Below, piece after piece: positions 5,932 through 6,004 of a stretch of 6,004 nt of DNA. The stretch is from NCBI GenBank assembly GCA_023229795.1, contig JALNYP010000128.1:1-6004 (forward strand), given 5' to 3'. Made by a program: the position numbers and the translations under genes. Numbering within the stretch: the stretch's first letter is position 1; each line of letters starts with the position of its first letter. Source of the stretch: Syntrophobacterales bacterium. GTDB taxonomy: Bacteria > Desulfobacterota > Desulfobaccia > Desulfobaccales > 0-14-0-80-60-11. Below the pieces are notes generated by a model, which saw only the letters and a list, made by a program, of their open reading frames with translations, was not told the origin of the DNA and ran no database searches.

Positions 5932-6004
5932 TCATGCTGCTAATTTGATTAAGGAATCAGGGCTGGCATGCAGGGCTGCAATGATGGCGGTGATAGCCTT
6001 GGAG
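5932..6004 (-). CDS. Probable C-terminal end of a convergent gene (partial)
   Basis: On the minus strand a frame enters from the right edge and gives 23 codons before TGA at 5934-5932. The last residues are AIIAALHASPDSLIKLAA, alanine-rich and helix-like, as in a real protein end. The composition faintly recalls the C-terminal tail of OadG-type decarboxylase gamma subunits (alanine-rich helix followed by SPD), but 23 residues are too few for a family call. The gene would be convergent with the two-component operon. A competing plus-strand reading from ATG 5981 has no well-placed Shine-Dalgarno. Confidence 0.4.
   Translation of the reverse strand, partial: SKAITAIIAALHASPDSLIKLAA

Noticed and set aside
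5914..5945. TTGACA on the plus strand as a promoter for a gene starting near 5981
   Set aside because: The only plausible -10 (GCTAAT) needs a 19-base spacer, and the downstream plus-strand frame lacks a well-placed Shine-Dalgarno. The minus-strand reading is more protein-like.

Overview
The window looks like a piece of a GC-rich, Gram-negative anaerobe, most plausibly a sulfur-metabolising member of the Desulfobacterota (deltaproteobacterial type). This is an inference from three things: a c-type haem-binding (CXXCH) periplasmic sensor kinase, an NtrC-type sigma-54 activator, and a long member of the YeiH / putative sulfate exporter transporter family. No rRNA, tRNA, CRISPR, insertion sequence or phage gene is visible.

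Layout. Positions 1-1374 (minus strand) hold the first 458 codons of the polytopic membrane transporter, which runs off the left edge. Positions 1375-1782 are a divergent control region. On the minus strand it carries a near-textbook sigma-54 promoter (1536-1552), an imperfect hairpin in the predicted 5' leader (1445-1499) and a 15-codon open frame with its own strong Shine-Dalgarno that ends just before the transporter start (1376-1423). On the plus strand it carries a good sigma-70 promoter (1694-1722). An 18-bp palindrome (1659-1676), nested in a wider inverted repeat, sits at the right distance upstream of the sigma-54 promoter to be an activator site. Positions 1783-4338 encode a membrane histidine kinase with a DUF3365-like haem sensor, HAMP, GAF, PAS, HisKA and HATPase domains. 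Positions 4345-5766 encode its NtrC-family response regulator, 6 bases downstream. Positions 5767-5931 are non-coding and contain two hairpins, one of them a perfect 10-bp palindrome that looks like a dispersed repeat. Positions 5932-6004 (minus) are probably the C-terminal end of a convergent gene.

How the parts may work together (inference). The kinase would read a periplasmic redox, gas or small-molecule signal through its covalently bound haem and phosphorylate the regulator at D56. The regulator would then bind the palindrome and activate the sigma-54 promoter of the divergent transporter. A haem-sensing two-component system would thus control an anion exporter, with a possible second, post-transcriptional layer in the transporter leader. 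The individual domains are recognisable. The circuit, the ligand and the transported substrate are not proven by sequence.
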